Source: Roseovarius gaetbuli (GTDB lineage: Bacteria; Pseudomonadota; Alphaproteobacteria; Rhodobacterales; Rhodobacteraceae). Taken from it: 64,000 nucleotides of DNA. The DNA is taken from positions 1-64,000 of the forward strand of contig NZ_FWFJ01000023.1 in assembly GCF_900172365.1 (NCBI RefSeq), written 5' to 3'. Under the pieces are notes generated by a model. That model saw only the letters and a program-made list of their open reading frames with translations. It ran no database searches and was not told where the DNA came from. Positions 53,248 through 63,175 of this stretch are shown piece by piece. Made by a program: the position numbers and the translations under genes. Position 1 is the first letter of the stretch, and each line of letters begins with the position of its first letter.

Positions 53248-54912
53248 ATGTCGCGACATTCTTGCCCCCCCTCCCATCCTGCCGCCCACCGCTACGCCGG
53301 TGATCTCAGGGCCGGGCGCATGGGCAGGCGAGAGTTTCTGAGCCGCGCCACATCGCTTGGCCTGACGGCGGGTGCGGCCTATGCACTCGGCGGGCTGCCC
53401 GGCCCGGCCGAGGCCCAGACACCGGCCATTGCCAAGGGCGGCACCCTGCGCATTCAGCAAAACGTCAAGCCGCTCAAGGATCCGCGCAGCTATGACTGGA
53501 GCGAACTTGGCAATCAGACCCGCGGCTTTCTGGAATATCTGGTGGAATATGTCGGCGACGGAAGCTTTCGCGGCATGCTGCTTGAAAGCTGGAGCATCAA
53601 CGAGGATGCCACCCGCTATCTCTTGAATGTCCGCAAGGGCGTGACCTGGAACAATGGCGATGCCTTTGACGCGAATGACGTGGCGCACAATATTGCCCGC
53701 TGGTGCGACACCACCGCGCCGGGCAATTCCATGGCCGGGCGCTTTGTCGGGATGATTGACGCCGAGACCGGACAGGCCCGCAGCGGCGCGATCACCGTGC
53801 TTGATGACAGCACCGTCGCGCTTGCCCTTACGACGCCCGATATCTCGGTGATCGCCAATTTCGCGGATTACCCGGCGGCGATCACGCACGAAAGCTATGA
53901 CGGCGGCGATCCCTTTGCCCATGGCATCGGCACCGGCCCGTTTCGCCCGCTGTCGATGACGCCGGGCGAGAGCTGTATTCTGGAGCGCCACCACGATCAC
54001 GCCTGGTGGGGCACGGCGGTCTTTGGCGGCCCCTATCTCGACCGGGTGGAATTCATTGATTTCGGCACCAATCCCTCAAGCTGGCTTGCCGCCGCAGAGG
54101 CGGATGAGGTTGACTTGCTCTATGAAACCGTTGGCGATTTCGTTGAGGCGATGGATAGCATCGGCTGGACCAAAACCCGCACGGAAACCGCCGCGACCAC
54201 GGTGATCCGCGCCTCGCAGAGCGCCACAATGGTAGGCACCAACCCCTATATCAAACGCCAGGTCCGCCGCGCCCTTGCGCTTGCCGTCGACAATGCGATT
54301 TGCCTTGAGCTTGGCTATGCCGGGCGCGGCACCGTGGCCGCCAATCACCACGTCAGCCCGATCCACCCCGCCTATGCCAATATCGGCCCCGCGCCCTATG
54401 ACCCGGCGCAGGCGCGCGAGGATATCGAGGCGGCCGGCCTTTTGGGCTATGTTCACGAGCTGGTCACCGTTGACGATGAGTGGCAGCGCAACACCGGCGA
54501 TGCGGTGGCGGTGCAATTGCGCGATGCCGGCCTTCGCGTGCGGCGCAGGATTTTGCCGGGCGATCAATTCTGGCCCAATTGGCGCGATTTCCCGTTTTCC
54601 TCGACCCAATGGAACCACCGCCCGCTGGATGTACAGGTGTTGTCGCTGGCCTATCGCTCGGGTGCGGCGTGGAATGAGACCGGCTTTGCCAATGCCGAAT
54701 TCGACGGCCTTCTGGATCGCGCCAATACGCTTGCCGATGCCGAAACGCGCCGCGCGGTGATGGCACAGCTTCAAACCCTGCTGCGCGACGAAGGCGTCAT
54801 CATTCAGCCCTATTGGCGCGCGCTGTTCAATCACCACAACGGCAAGCTGGTGAATGCGCAAAAGCATCCCGCAAACGAAATTCACCTCTATAAGATCGGT
54901 TTTGCCGCCTAA
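53248..54912 (+). CDS. Tat-exported ABC transporter peptide/solute-binding protein
   Basis: The product is 554 residues. A twin-arginine signal is present (GRMGRREFLSRATSLGL, Arg27-Arg28, cleavage near AEAQ at 57). The rest is a family 5 solute-binding protein (SBP_bac_5): GGTLRIQQN, WSINEDATRYLLNVRKGVTW, DANDVAHNIARW, RRALALAVDN, and DGLLDRANTLADAE. These bind peptides, nickel or sugars outside the inner membrane. No permease or ATPase genes follow, so this is an orphan. Tat export suggests folding or cofactor binding before export. Confidence 0.9.
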   Translation: MSRHSCPPSHPAAHRYAGDLRAGRMGRREFLSRATSLGLTAGAAYALGGLPGPAEAQTPAIAKGGTLRIQQNVKPLKDPRSYDWSELGNQTRGFLEYLVEYVGDGSFRGMLLESWSINEDATRYLLNVRKGVTWNNGDAFDANDVAHNIARWCDTTAPGNSMAGRFVGMIDAETGQARSGAITVLDDSTVALALTTPDISVIANFADYPAAITHESYDGGDPFAHGIGTGPFRPLSMTPGESCILERHHDHAWWGTAVFGGPYLDRVEFIDFGTNPSSWLAAAEADEVDLLYETVGDFVEAMDSIGWTKTRTETAATTVIRASQSATMVGTNPYIKRQVRRALALAVDNAICLELGYAGRGTVAANHHVSPIHPAYANIGPAPYDPAQAREDIEAAGLLGYVHELVTVDDEWQRNTGDAVAVQLRDAGLRVRRRILPGDQFWPNWRDFPFSSTQWNHRPLDVQVLSLAYRSGAAWNETGFANAEFDGLLDRANTLADAETRRAVMAQLQTLLRDEGVIIQPYWRALFNHHNGKLVNAQKHPANEIHLYKIGFAA

Positions 54913-54922
54913 GCGCTTTGGC

Positions 54923-55522
54923 CTAGCCGCCCCAGATCACGCGCACATAATTGCGGGTCTCTTTATAGGGCGGCACGCCGCCGTATTTCTTGACCGCGCC
55001 GGGACCGGCATTATAGGCCGCAAGCGCAAGCCGCCAAGAGCCGAAAGTCTTGTATTGCGTGGCAAGATAACGCGCGCCACCTTCAAGGTTCTGACGCGGA
55101 TCATGCGGGTCAACGCCAAGACGGCGCGCGGTTTGCGGCATAAGCTGGGCCAAACCGATCGCGCCCTTGTGCGAGCGCGCCCTGACCTTCCAGCCGGATT
55201 CCTGCTGGACGAGGCGCAGGAACAGATCCTCTGGCACGCCGTGGCGCCGGGCCGCCTGTTTCGCCACGTCGATATAGGGCCCGCGATAGGCGCCCTTGAA
55301 ACGCGGCACCGCCTCATCGCCCCACATCGTGGGCGTATTCACGCGCTGCGGCTGAAGGCGAACGGAATTGTTGTATTGCTGACGGGCGCGATTGTCCAAG
55401 ACGCTGGTTTGCGATTTGAACAGCGTTCCCCGGCTCTTGCTTGATAGAACCTCGGCCTCAACACCGACCGGCTGGATCAGGCCAAAGGCCAGAACCGCCC
55501 CTGTGATTGTTCGAATCCCCAT
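54923..55522 (-). CDS. Lytic transglycosylase domain protein
   Basis: The product is 199 residues. An N-terminal hydrophobic signal ([16 protein letters not shown]) is followed by a linker and an SLT domain at about 85-195: catalytic Glu108 in [49 protein letters not shown]. It cuts peptidoglycan to 1,6-anhydro products. Convergent with the binding-protein gene. Confidence 0.92.
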   Translation of the reverse strand: MGIRTITGAVLAFGLIQPVGVEAEVLSSKSRGTLFKSQTSVLDNRARQQYNNSVRLQPQRVNTPTMWGDEAVPRFKGAYRGPYIDVAKQAARRHGVPEDLFLRLVQQESGWKVRARSHKGAIGLAQLMPQTARRLGVDPHDPRQNLEGGARYLATQYKTFGSWRLALAAYNAGPGAVKKYGGVPPYKETRNYVRVIWGG

Positions 55523-55711
55523 TCCGCCCCCAGAATTAACCTTTGGCGTAACATAAGGAATTTACCCCGAATTTTCGAGACTTCTTTTAAAGTTTCCGCC
55601 GTGTTGCGCCAATTTGAGAGGATTTGAAGACAATTTTTACCTTTCCTTCACCCCCATCCAGTGGTGTAACCACCAGAACGCCAACCCGCAGCATGATTCA
55701 AGGAGGGCACG

Positions 55712-56239
55712 ATGGCCGGCTCTGTTAACAAGGTAATTCTCATCGGCAATCTGGGCCGCGACCCAGAGGTCCGCACGTTTCAGAACGGCGGCAAGGTCTG
55801 TAACCTGCGCATCGCAACCTCTGAAACCTGGAAAGACCGGAGCACCGGCGAACGTCGGGAAAAGACCGAATGGCACTCTGTCGCGATCTTTTCCGAGGGC
55901 CTTGTCCGGGTGGCAGAGCAATATCTGCGCAAAGGGTCAAAGGTCTATCTTGAAGGCAAGCTTCAGACCCGCAAATGGCAGGATCAGTCCGGTCAGGACA
56001 AATACAGCACCGAAATCGTGCTTCAGGGCTTTGATGCAACCCTCGTGATGCTCGATGGTCGTGGCGAAGGCGGCGGCAGCGGCGGTGGTGGTGGCGGCTA
56101 TGGCGGCGGTCAGGACAGCGGCGGTTACGGAGGTGATTACGGTGGCGATTATGGCGGCAGCAGCGGTGGCGGCGGTGGCAGCAGCAGCCCGGCCCCAAGC
56201 CGCCCCTCGCGCGATATGGATGACGAAATTCCATTCTAA
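55712..56239 (+). CDS. ssb: Single-stranded DNA-binding protein
   Basis: The product is 175 residues. The OB fold spans 5-112: [59 protein letters not shown] Gly/Tyr/Ser-rich linker follows and the acidic tip DMDDEIPF ends the chain, the binding site for partner proteins. It coats single strands in replication and repair. A terminator follows 20 bases later. Confidence 0.97.
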   Translation: MAGSVNKVILIGNLGRDPEVRTFQNGGKVCNLRIATSETWKDRSTGERREKTEWHSVAIFSEGLVRVAEQYLRKGSKVYLEGKLQTRKWQDQSGQDKYSTEIVLQGFDATLVMLDGRGEGGGSGGGGGGYGGGQDSGGYGGDYGGDYGGSSGGGGGSSSPAPSRPSRDMDDEIPF

Positions 56240-56260
56240 ACGCGTGTTTTGGATTTGAAG

Positions 56261-56291
56261 AGGCCGCACCCGATCGGGTTGCGGCCTTTTT
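56261..56291 (+). terminator. Intrinsic terminator after ssb
   Basis: AGGCCGCACCC pairs with GGGTTGCGGCCT (one bulge) around GATC, followed by TTTTT. Confidence 0.9.
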
Positions 56292-56340
56292 CATGCGCAT
56301 CTTAATCAAAACTTAGCGGTTCAGGCGATTAACTCGGGGC

Positions 56341-57276
56341 ATGAAGATAGACCTGAGTGATCATGGCGCGCCCCCGCCCGGCCCCGCCGCCCTGCAACAA
56401 ACGCCGCAGTATGCCCGTGCTTTGGCGGCTATGGGCGCACGGGTGCAGGGCATCACCGGGCGTCTTCACGACGGCATTGCCGCGCAGGCCCTTGTGGTGC
56501 AGCGGCGCATGGGGCCCTTGACGGTAAACTGGCTGCCGCGTGGGCCAATCTGGCGCGCCGACCTTTCCGAGCAACAGCGCGATACCTTCCTCGCCTGCAT
56601 GACCGAGGTAATGGCCAGTGGCGCGCTCTGGATCGGCAGCGCCGACAATGATCACGCGGGGGCCGAGCTTTCCCAGCATGGCTTTCACACGCTGATCGCC
56701 CCGCAATTCGTGGCCGAGCTTGACCTGTCGCCCTGCGCCAATGACCGGCTTGCCGCACAGCATGGGAAATGGCGCAACCGGTTGCGCCATGCCGAAGCGG
56801 CCGGGCTTGTGGTGTCTGAGCGTAAATTTGACCCCACCCGCGACGCCGCATTCCTGCGCCGCGAGGCCCAACAGCGCCGCAAGCGCCGCTATCGCGCCCT
56901 GCCGCTTGGCTTTGCGGTCGCGTTTGGCGCGCAAAACCGCGGCGCGGCACGGATCTGGAGCGCGCATAAGGCGGGTGAGCTGGCGGCGCAGATGCTTATC
57001 CTGCAACACGGCACAACGGCCACCTATCACATCGGCTGGACGGGCGATCTTGGGCGCAAGACCTCGGCGCATAATCTTTTGCTCTGGCAGGCGCAAAACT
57101 GGTTGGCCGAACGCGGCGGCATCCGGCTTGATCTTGGCCCGATTGACGTCAGCAACGCAGGAGGTCTTGCACGTTTCAAACAGGGCAGCGGCGCCGCGCT
57201 TTGCGCGCTTGGGCCAACCATGATACGCTTTCCCCGGCCCGCCCTGTTCCAAAAGCGTCACAGGCGCGCGGCATGA
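56341..57276 (+). CDS. FemAB/GNAT-like acyltransferase
   Basis: The product is 311 residues. It has the double-GNAT look of FemAB-related proteins: residues 70-120 (LTVNWLPRGPIWR...), NRLRHAEAAGLVVSE, and a late GAARIWSAHKAGELAAQMLI, YHIGWTGDLGRKTSAHN, LLLWQAQNWLAERG. FemX-like enzymes add amino acids to wall precursors; in alphaproteobacteria the relatives may act on other amines. Substrate unknown. Followed by typA on the same strand. Confidence 0.65.
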   Translation: MKIDLSDHGAPPPGPAALQQTPQYARALAAMGARVQGITGRLHDGIAAQALVVQRRMGPLTVNWLPRGPIWRADLSEQQRDTFLACMTEVMASGALWIGSADNDHAGAELSQHGFHTLIAPQFVAELDLSPCANDRLAAQHGKWRNRLRHAEAAGLVVSERKFDPTRDAAFLRREAQQRRKRRYRALPLGFAVAFGAQNRGAARIWSAHKAGELAAQMLILQHGTTATYHIGWTGDLGRKTSAHNLLLWQAQNWLAERGGIRLDLGPIDVSNAGGLARFKQGSGAALCALGPTMIRFPRPALFQKRHRRAA

Positions 57277-57360
57277 ACACGCCCGTCAGGCGCTTTGCCT
57301 CTGGCCTTTCCGCGCTGCGGCGTATAGGGCGCAGGCGAACAATATCAGGACACCGCCCCT

Positions 57361-59181
57361 ATGGACATGCGCAATATCGCAATCATCGCCCACGTTGACC
57401 ACGGCAAAACCACGCTGGTCGACGAACTGCTGAAACAATCCGGCGCTTTCCGGGCCAATCAGGCCGTCGACGAACGCGCCATGGACAGCAATGACCTGGA
57501 GCGTGAACGCGGCATTACAATTTTTGCCAAGCCCACGAGCCTGGTTTGGAAAAACACCCGGATCAACATCGTTGATACCCCCGGCCACGCCGATTTCGGC
57601 GGTGAGGTCGAGCGTATCCTGAGCATGGTTGACGGTGTGGTTCTGCTGGTCGATGCCGCCGAAGGCCCGATGCCGCAAACCAAATTCGTGACCGCCAAGG
57701 CGTTGCGCCTCGGACTGCGCCCCATTGTGGTGCTCAACAAGGTCGACAAGACCGATGCCGAGCCTGATCGCGCGCTGAACGAATGTTTCGACCTTTTCGC
57801 CAGCCTTGACGCCAATGACGATCAGCTGGACTTCCCGCATATGTATGCTTCGGGCCGCTCTGGCTGGGCCGATCACGAGCTGACAGGCCCGCGCAAGGAC
57901 CTCTCGGCGCTGTTCGAGCTTATCGTCAACCACGTCCCCGCCCCCAAGCAGATCGCCCATGTGAACGACGATTTCCGCATGCTGGCCACCACCCTTGGCG
58001 CCGACCCCTTTGTCGGTCGCCTGCTGACCGGCCGGGTTGAATCGGGTCGTCTCAAGGTTGGCGCAACCGTTCAGGCCCTGAGCCGCATTGGCCAGAAGAT
58101 CGAACAGTTCCGCGTGACCCGTATTCAGGCCTTCCGCGGCCTCGCCAGCCAGGATATCGACGAGGCCCTTGCCGGCGATATCGTCAGCCTTGCCGGCATG
58201 TCCAAAGCGACGGTGGCCGATACCATCTGTGCCCTTGCGGTCGAAGACCCGATTGAAGCCCAGCCGATCGATCCGCCCACCATCACCGTGACCTTCGGCA
58301 TCAACGACAGCCCGCTTGCGGGCCGCGAAGGCAAGAAGGTGCAGTCGCGCGTTATCCGCGAGCGGCTGATGAAAGAGGCCGAATCCAACGTTGCGATCCG
58401 CGTCACGGACACCCCGGGCGGCGAAGCCTTCGAGGTCGCCGGACGTGGCGAATTGCAAATGGGCGTGTTGATCGAGAACATGCGCCGCGAGGGATTTGAA
58501 CTCAGCATTTCGCGCCCTCAGGTTCTGTTGCGGACCGGTGAGAACGGCGAGCGCCTTGAGCCGCTCGAAGAAGTCACGATTGACGTGGACGACGAATATT
58601 CCGGCGCCGTGATCGAAAAGATCACTGGCCCCCGCAAGGGTGAGCTTGCCGAGATGAAACCCGCAGGTGCCGGCAAGACCCGGATCATCGCGCTTGTGCC
58701 GTCGCGCGGGCTTATCGGCTATCACGGCGAGTTTTTGACCGACACGCGCGGCACCGGTGTGCTGAACCGCGTCTTTCATAGCTGGACCCCCTATCGCGGC
58801 GCCATTCAGGGGCGTCGGACAGGCGTTTTGATCTCTATGGAAAGCGGCGATTCGGTGGCCTATGCCCTGTGGAACCTCGAAGAGCGCGGCAAGATGTTCA
58901 TCGGCGCGCAAACCAAGGTCTATACCGGCATGATCATCGGCGAACACAGCCGTGAGAACGACCTCGAAGTGAACCCGCTCAAGGGCAAAAAGCTCACCAA
59001 CGTGCGCGCCTCTGGCACCGACGAGGCCGTGCGCCTGACCACGCCGATCACGCTCAGCCTGGAACAGGCGATTGCCTATATCGACGATGACGAGTTGGTC
59101 GAGGTCACGCCCAATTCGATCCGCATGCGCAAGCGCTATCTCGACCCGATCGAGCGCAAGCGGAATGCCAAAAAGGCCTGA
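57361..59181 (+). CDS. typA: Translational GTPase TypA/BipA
   Basis: The product is 606 residues, normal. G1 [18 protein letters not shown]2 ERGITI, G3 [14 protein letters not shown]4 NKVDKTD are present, then EF-G-like domains and the C-terminal BipA part ([15 protein letters not shown]). It binds ribosomes and helps assembly, most at low temperature. Start [20 protein letters not shown]. Convergent with the histidine phosphatase gene. Confidence 0.97.
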   Translation: MDMRNIAIIAHVDHGKTTLVDELLKQSGAFRANQAVDERAMDSNDLERERGITIFAKPTSLVWKNTRINIVDTPGHADFGGEVERILSMVDGVVLLVDAAEGPMPQTKFVTAKALRLGLRPIVVLNKVDKTDAEPDRALNECFDLFASLDANDDQLDFPHMYASGRSGWADHELTGPRKDLSALFELIVNHVPAPKQIAHVNDDFRMLATTLGADPFVGRLLTGRVESGRLKVGATVQALSRIGQKIEQFRVTRIQAFRGLASQDIDEALAGDIVSLAGMSKATVADTICALAVEDPIEAQPIDPPTITVTFGINDSPLAGREGKKVQSRVIRERLMKEAESNVAIRVTDTPGGEAFEVAGRGELQMGVLIENMRREGFELSISRPQVLLRTGENGERLEPLEEVTIDVDDEYSGAVIEKITGPRKGELAEMKPAGAGKTRIIALVPSRGLIGYHGEFLTDTRGTGVLNRVFHSWTPYRGAIQGRRTGVLISMESGDSVAYALWNLEERGKMFIGAQTKVYTGMIIGEHSRENDLEVNPLKGKKLTNVRASGTDEAVRLTTPITLSLEQAIAYIDDDELVEVTPNSIRMRKRYLDPIERKRNAKKA

Positions 59182-59185
59182 ACGC

Positions 59186-59731
59186 CTACGGCGCAACCAT
59201 GAATCGCCCGCTGACCGCCAGACCCTCTGGCGTTCGGCGGGCGATAATGATCTCTCCTGAACTCACCCCAAGACCGGTCAGCGCTGTGATATTCACCTGA
59301 TGGGTGACGATCAAAAGACGCGCGTCACCGGGTAATTCCTGAATGCGTTCAATGGTTTTAGCGGTTTGTGCCGCTGCATCGCCCTGCCCTGCATAAAACG
59401 AATTCAGGGCAGGCTGCTCGGTGACCTCCCCGAGGTTCAGCAGGTGCGCGGTGTCGCGCGTGCGGCACCATTGGCTTGTCCATATCTGGTCAAACGCCAC
59501 CCCGGCGGCGTGCAACGCGCGCCCGGTGCGGCGCGCCTGATCGCGTCCACGTGCATCAAGGTTTCTCTGCGTCGCGCAGTCGCCGAGCACAAAGTCAGAC
59601 GGGTCGCCCGTTCCCGGCGCAAGCGCGTGGCGCATCAAGGCGACCACGCCGGGGGGCTTGAGCGCGCTCACATCATCAGCCGAGGCCCCCCCGGCCAAAG
59701 CCAACAGAAATACCGTCCATAAAAACCGCAT
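59186..59731 (-). CDS. Secreted histidine phosphatase family protein
   Basis: The product is 181 residues. Residues 1-18 are a signal peptide. The catalytic RH is R34-H35 in VALMRHALAPGTG; the family usually has RHG, here RHA. A second Arg is in TSQWCRTRDTAHLL, and the second His in LLIVTHQVNITAL. It probably removes phosphate from an unknown substrate in the periplasm. Ends five bases from typA. Confidence 0.9.
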   Translation of the reverse strand: MRFLWTVFLLALAGGASADDVSALKPPGVVALMRHALAPGTGDPSDFVLGDCATQRNLDARGRDQARRTGRALHAAGVAFDQIWTSQWCRTRDTAHLLNLGEVTEQPALNSFYAGQGDAAAQTAKTIERIQELPGDARLLIVTHQVNITALTGLGVSSGEIIIARRTPEGLAVSGRFMVAP

Positions 59732-59785
59732 CGCTTTCCCCTTTGCTTCGGGAGAGCCCAGGGCGACACGCAGGTTTGACCAGCG

Positions 59786-60073
59786 TTATTCGGAGATTTC
59801 GACGATCACCAACTCGCGCTCAGAGGCGCCGCGCGCATGGTTGAGCGCCGCCTGATACTCATCGCTGTGATAACAGGCCTCGGCGTCCTCAACCGAGGGA
59901 AAGCGCGCCACGACATTGCGCGGGCGCTCTTTGCCCTCAAGCTGAACAAAGCGCCCGCCGCGCGCGATAAACGTGCCGCCATGCGCGGCAATTGCCGGGC
60001 CTGCAAGCTTGGCATATTTGCCATAAGCCTCGTCATCGGTCACGGTTACATGGGCAATCCAAAGCGCGGGCAT
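59786..60073 (-). CDS. DUF1330 family protein
   Basis: The product is 95 residues with the DUF1330 pattern: AYGKYAKLAGPAIAAHGGTF, VQLEGKERPRNVVARFPSVE, DAEACYHSDEYQAAL. Fold is a dimeric alpha/beta barrel; function unknown. A second, related gene lies 18 bases upstream on the same strand. Confidence 0.92.
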   Translation of the reverse strand: MPALWIAHVTVTDDEAYGKYAKLAGPAIAAHGGTFIARGGRFVQLEGKERPRNVVARFPSVEDAEACYHSDEYQAALNHARGASERELVIVEISE

Positions 60074-60091
60074 GTTGGTCTCTCCTGGGAT

Positions 60092-60376
60092 TTAAAGGCC
60101 GTCTACGACGACGATGTCACGGTTGCTGCTGCTGATCGCGATCGGCAGAATGCGGCGATAGGCATCGGAATGATACCACTCTAGCGCGGTCTCTCGATCC
60201 GGGAATTCAATGATCACATGCCGGTCGGGGCCGTTGCCCTCCAACTGGGTCTGTGCGCCCCCTTTCACCAGAAACCTGCCGCCGAATTTCTCAGCCAATG
60301 CAACCGTTTGGCTTGCATAGTTCTTGTAGTCTTCGGCGCCGGTCACATTGATCCGGGCAATAATATAGGCGCTCAT
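60092..60376 (-). CDS. DUF1330 family protein, tandem paralogue
   Basis: The product is 94 residues: MSAYIIARINVTGAEDYKNY, FLVKGGAQTQLEGNGPDRHV, REALEWYHSD-like ETALEWYHSDAYRRIL. It shares the layout of the downstream DUF1330 protein, so the pair is a duplication that has diverged. It starts ten bases after the alaS stop, so read-through from alaS is likely. Confidence 0.92.
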   Translation of the reverse strand: MSAYIIARINVTGAEDYKNYASQTVALAEKFGGRFLVKGGAQTQLEGNGPDRHVIIEFPDRETALEWYHSDAYRRILPIAISSSNRDIVVVDGL

Positions 60377-60385
60377 CGTTCCTCC

Positions 60386-63049
60386 TCAGGCCGAAATGAC
60401 CCCCTCTGCCGCTTTGATCGCGGCCTCTGACTGGCTGATGTCGCTGCCCCCGCCCTGGGCCATGTCGGGGCGACCGCCGCCGCCCTTTCCGCCCATTTCG
60501 ACCACAGCGGCCCGCACCAGATCCACCGCCGACACCCGAGTGGTCAAGTCATCGGTCACGCCAGCGGCGACCGCCACCTTGCCACCGGTATCGGCCATCA
60601 ACAAGACCGCACCCGATCCAAGGCGCGCCTTGTGCTCGTCGATCAGCGGCGGCAGGTCCTTGCCCTGAACGCCAGAAAGCACCTGCGCGATGAACTTCAC
60701 GCCGTTGATCTCACGCACCTCGGCGCCGCTGCCATCACCCGGCCCACCGGCCATGGCCAACTCGCGGCGCAGCTGCGCCACCTCGTTTGACAGCGCGCGG
60801 CGCTCGTCCATCAGGGATTTGACCCGCTCGACAACCTCGTCCGGGCGCGCCTTGAGGTCCTTCGCAATGGCGGACAGACGCGCGCTTTGACCGCTGAGAT
60901 AGTCAAAGGCCGCCGCCCCGGTAAGCGCCTCGATCCGGCGCACGCCGGCACTTGAGGCACTATCACCAAGGGCAACAAAAACGCCAATATCGCCGGTCTG
61001 TCGCACATGGGTGCCACCGCAAAGTTCAATCGAATAGGTCTGCCCGTCCGGCCCACGACCAGAGCCCTCCGCGGCCCCCATCGACACGACCCGAACCTCA
61101 TCGCCGTATTTTTCGCCAAAGAGCGCCTGCGCACCAAGGCCGCGCGCATCGTCGGGCGTCATGATGCGGGTTTCAACGGCGCTGTTCTGGCGGATATAGG
61201 CGTTGACGTCGGCCTCGACCTTGGCCAGCTCACCGTCGCTCAGCGGCTTGGTATGGCTGAAATCAAAGCGCAACCGATCCTCGGCATTGAGCGATCCGCG
61301 CTGTGCCACATGGGAGCCAAGCGCCTCGCGCAGCGCCTCGTGCAACAGGTGCGTCGCCGAATGGTTGGCGCGAATGGCGCTGCGGCGGGCGTGATCGACC
61401 ACCAACCGGGCCGCCTGCCCGCTTGTTATCTCGCCCTCGGTCACCTCGGCGAAATGGATGAAGACGCCGGCCACCTTCTTGGTGTCGGTGATCCGCGCGG
61501 CGCCAGTTTCGGTTTTGAGAGCGCCCTGATCGCCGACCTGACCGCCGGATTCTGCGTAAAACGGGGTCTGGTTCAGGACGATCTGGACAGTCTCGCCCAT
61601 CTTGGCGGCCGCAACCGGCGCGCCAGAGGCCACAAGCGCCGTGATCTGACCCTCGGCAACCTCGGTGTCATAGCCAAGAAAATCGGTCGTGCCCTTGTCC
61701 TCGGCGATGTCAAACCAGACGGCCGCATCCGCCGCCTCGCCCGAGCCGGACCACGCCGCACGCGCCTTGGCCTTTTGCTCGGCCATGGCCGCATCAAAGC
61801 CCTCGGTATCAACCGAGCGCCCCTTTTCGCGCAGCGCGTCCTGCGTCAGATCAAGCGGAAACCCGAAGGTGTCATAGAGTTTGAACGCCGTCTCACCCGG
61901 AAGGGCGACGCCCTCGGGCAGATCGCCAAGCTCGTCATCCAACAGCCGCAGGCCGCGATCAAGCGTCTGCTTGAAGCGGGTTTCTTCAAGGCGAAGCGTT
62001 TCCTCGATCATTGATTGCGCGCGGCCAAGCTCCGGATAGGCCTGGCCCATCTGGGCCACAAGCGCCGGGACGAGGCGGTGCATGACCGGGTCCTTGGCCC
62101 CCAGAAGATGCGCGTGCCGCATGGCGCGGCGCATGATCCGGCGCAGGACGTAACCGCGCCCCTCATTGCTTGGCATCACGCCATCGGCCATCAGGAAAGA
62201 GGTCGAGCGAAGATGGTCGGCAATCACCCGATGGTGCACATTGCCGGGTCCATCGGGATCCTGGCTTGTGGCATGGGCGCTCGCCTCGATCAAGGCGCGC
62301 ATCAGGTCGGTATCGTAATTGTCGTGCTTGCCCTGAAGCAATGCGCCAATCCGCTCCAGCCCCATGCCGGTATCGATCGACTGCATGTCAAGGTCGCGCT
62401 GTGTGCCGTCCTCAAAGCGCTCGTTCTGCATGAAAACGAGGTTCCAGATTTCGATGAAACGATCACCGTCCTCTTCCGCACTGCCCGGAGGGCCGCCCCA
62501 GATATCAGGACCATGATCATAGAAAATCTCGGTGCAGGGGCCACAGGGGCCGGTCGCGCCCATCGACCAGAAATTGTCATCGGTCGCGATCCGAATGATG
62601 CGGTCATCGCTCAGCCCGGCGTATTTCTTCCAGATCGACGCCGCCTCTTCGTCGGTATGATAAACGGTGACCAAAAGTTTGGATTTATCGATCCCGAAAT
62701 CCTTGGTCAGCAAATCCCAGGCATAGGGAATCGCCTGTTCCTTGAAATAATCGCCAAAGCTGAAGTTGCCGAGCATCTCGAAGAACGTGTGATGGCGCGC
62801 GGTATAGCCGACGTTATCAAGATCGTTATGCTTGCCCCCGGCGCGGACGCATTTCTGGCTTGTGGTGGCGCGGGTGTAATCGCGATGCTCAACCCCGGTG
62901 AAACAGTTCTTGAACTGCACCATCCCGGAATTGGTGAACATCAACGTCGGGTCGTTACGCGGCACAAGCGGCGAGCTTTCGACGATACGGTGATCGTTGC
63001 GCTCGAAAAAGTTGAGAAAAGTCGAACGGATTTCATTCAGCGTTGGCAT
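60386..63049 (-). CDS. alaS: Alanyl-tRNA synthetase
   Basis: The product is 887 residues from the ATG at 63049 ([20 protein letters not shown], the standard start; another ATG is two codons upstream). Class II motifs: [20 protein letters not shown]; the editing domain has [13 protein letters not shown] and [15 protein letters not shown]; the C-terminal C-Ala domain ends with the Gly-rich [15 protein letters not shown]. Normal length. Downstream of recA on the same strand, the usual Rhodobacterales order. Confidence 0.97.
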   Translation of the reverse strand: MPTLNEIRSTFLNFFERNDHRIVESSPLVPRNDPTLMFTNSGMVQFKNCFTGVEHRDYTRATTSQKCVRAGGKHNDLDNVGYTARHHTFFEMLGNFSFGDYFKEQAIPYAWDLLTKDFGIDKSKLLVTVYHTDEEAASIWKKYAGLSDDRIIRIATDDNFWSMGATGPCGPCTEIFYDHGPDIWGGPPGSAEEDGDRFIEIWNLVFMQNERFEDGTQRDLDMQSIDTGMGLERIGALLQGKHDNYDTDLMRALIEASAHATSQDPDGPGNVHHRVIADHLRSTSFLMADGVMPSNEGRGYVLRRIMRRAMRHAHLLGAKDPVMHRLVPALVAQMGQAYPELGRAQSMIEETLRLEETRFKQTLDRGLRLLDDELGDLPEGVALPGETAFKLYDTFGFPLDLTQDALREKGRSVDTEGFDAAMAEQKAKARAAWSGSGEAADAAVWFDIAEDKGTTDFLGYDTEVAEGQITALVASGAPVAAAKMGETVQIVLNQTPFYAESGGQVGDQGALKTETGAARITDTKKVAGVFIHFAEVTEGEITSGQAARLVVDHARRSAIRANHSATHLLHEALREALGSHVAQRGSLNAEDRLRFDFSHTKPLSDGELAKVEADVNAYIRQNSAVETRIMTPDDARGLGAQALFGEKYGDEVRVVSMGAAEGSGRGPDGQTYSIELCGGTHVRQTGDIGVFVALGDSASSAGVRRIEALTGAAAFDYLSGQSARLSAIAKDLKARPDEVVERVKSLMDERRALSNEVAQLRRELAMAGGPGDGSGAEVREINGVKFIAQVLSGVQGKDLPPLIDEHKARLGSGAVLLMADTGGKVAVAAGVTDDLTTRVSAVDLVRAAVVEMGGKGGGGRPDMAQGGGSDISQSEAAIKAAEGVISA

Positions 63050-63124
63050 GGGCATCTCTTTCCGGGCGATTATTTGGCCTGCATCCGGATGATTTAACTG
63101 TGCCGTCTTGCCATGTCCACCGCA

Positions 63125-63152
63125 AGAAAAGGCCCGGCGCATTGGCCGGGCC
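63125..63152 (-). terminator. Intrinsic terminator after recA
   Basis: GGCCCGGC (63131-63138) pairs with GCCGGGCC (63145-63152). The minus strand continues TTTTCTTGCG. It lies between the recA stop and the alaS start. Confidence 0.85.
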
Positions 63153-63175
63153 TCAATCCTGTCGCCGATGTCGGG

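Noticed and set aside
57286..59196. A 636-codon open frame on the minus strand opposite typA
   Set aside because: It mirrors the typA codon pattern exactly; typA has all GTPase motifs.
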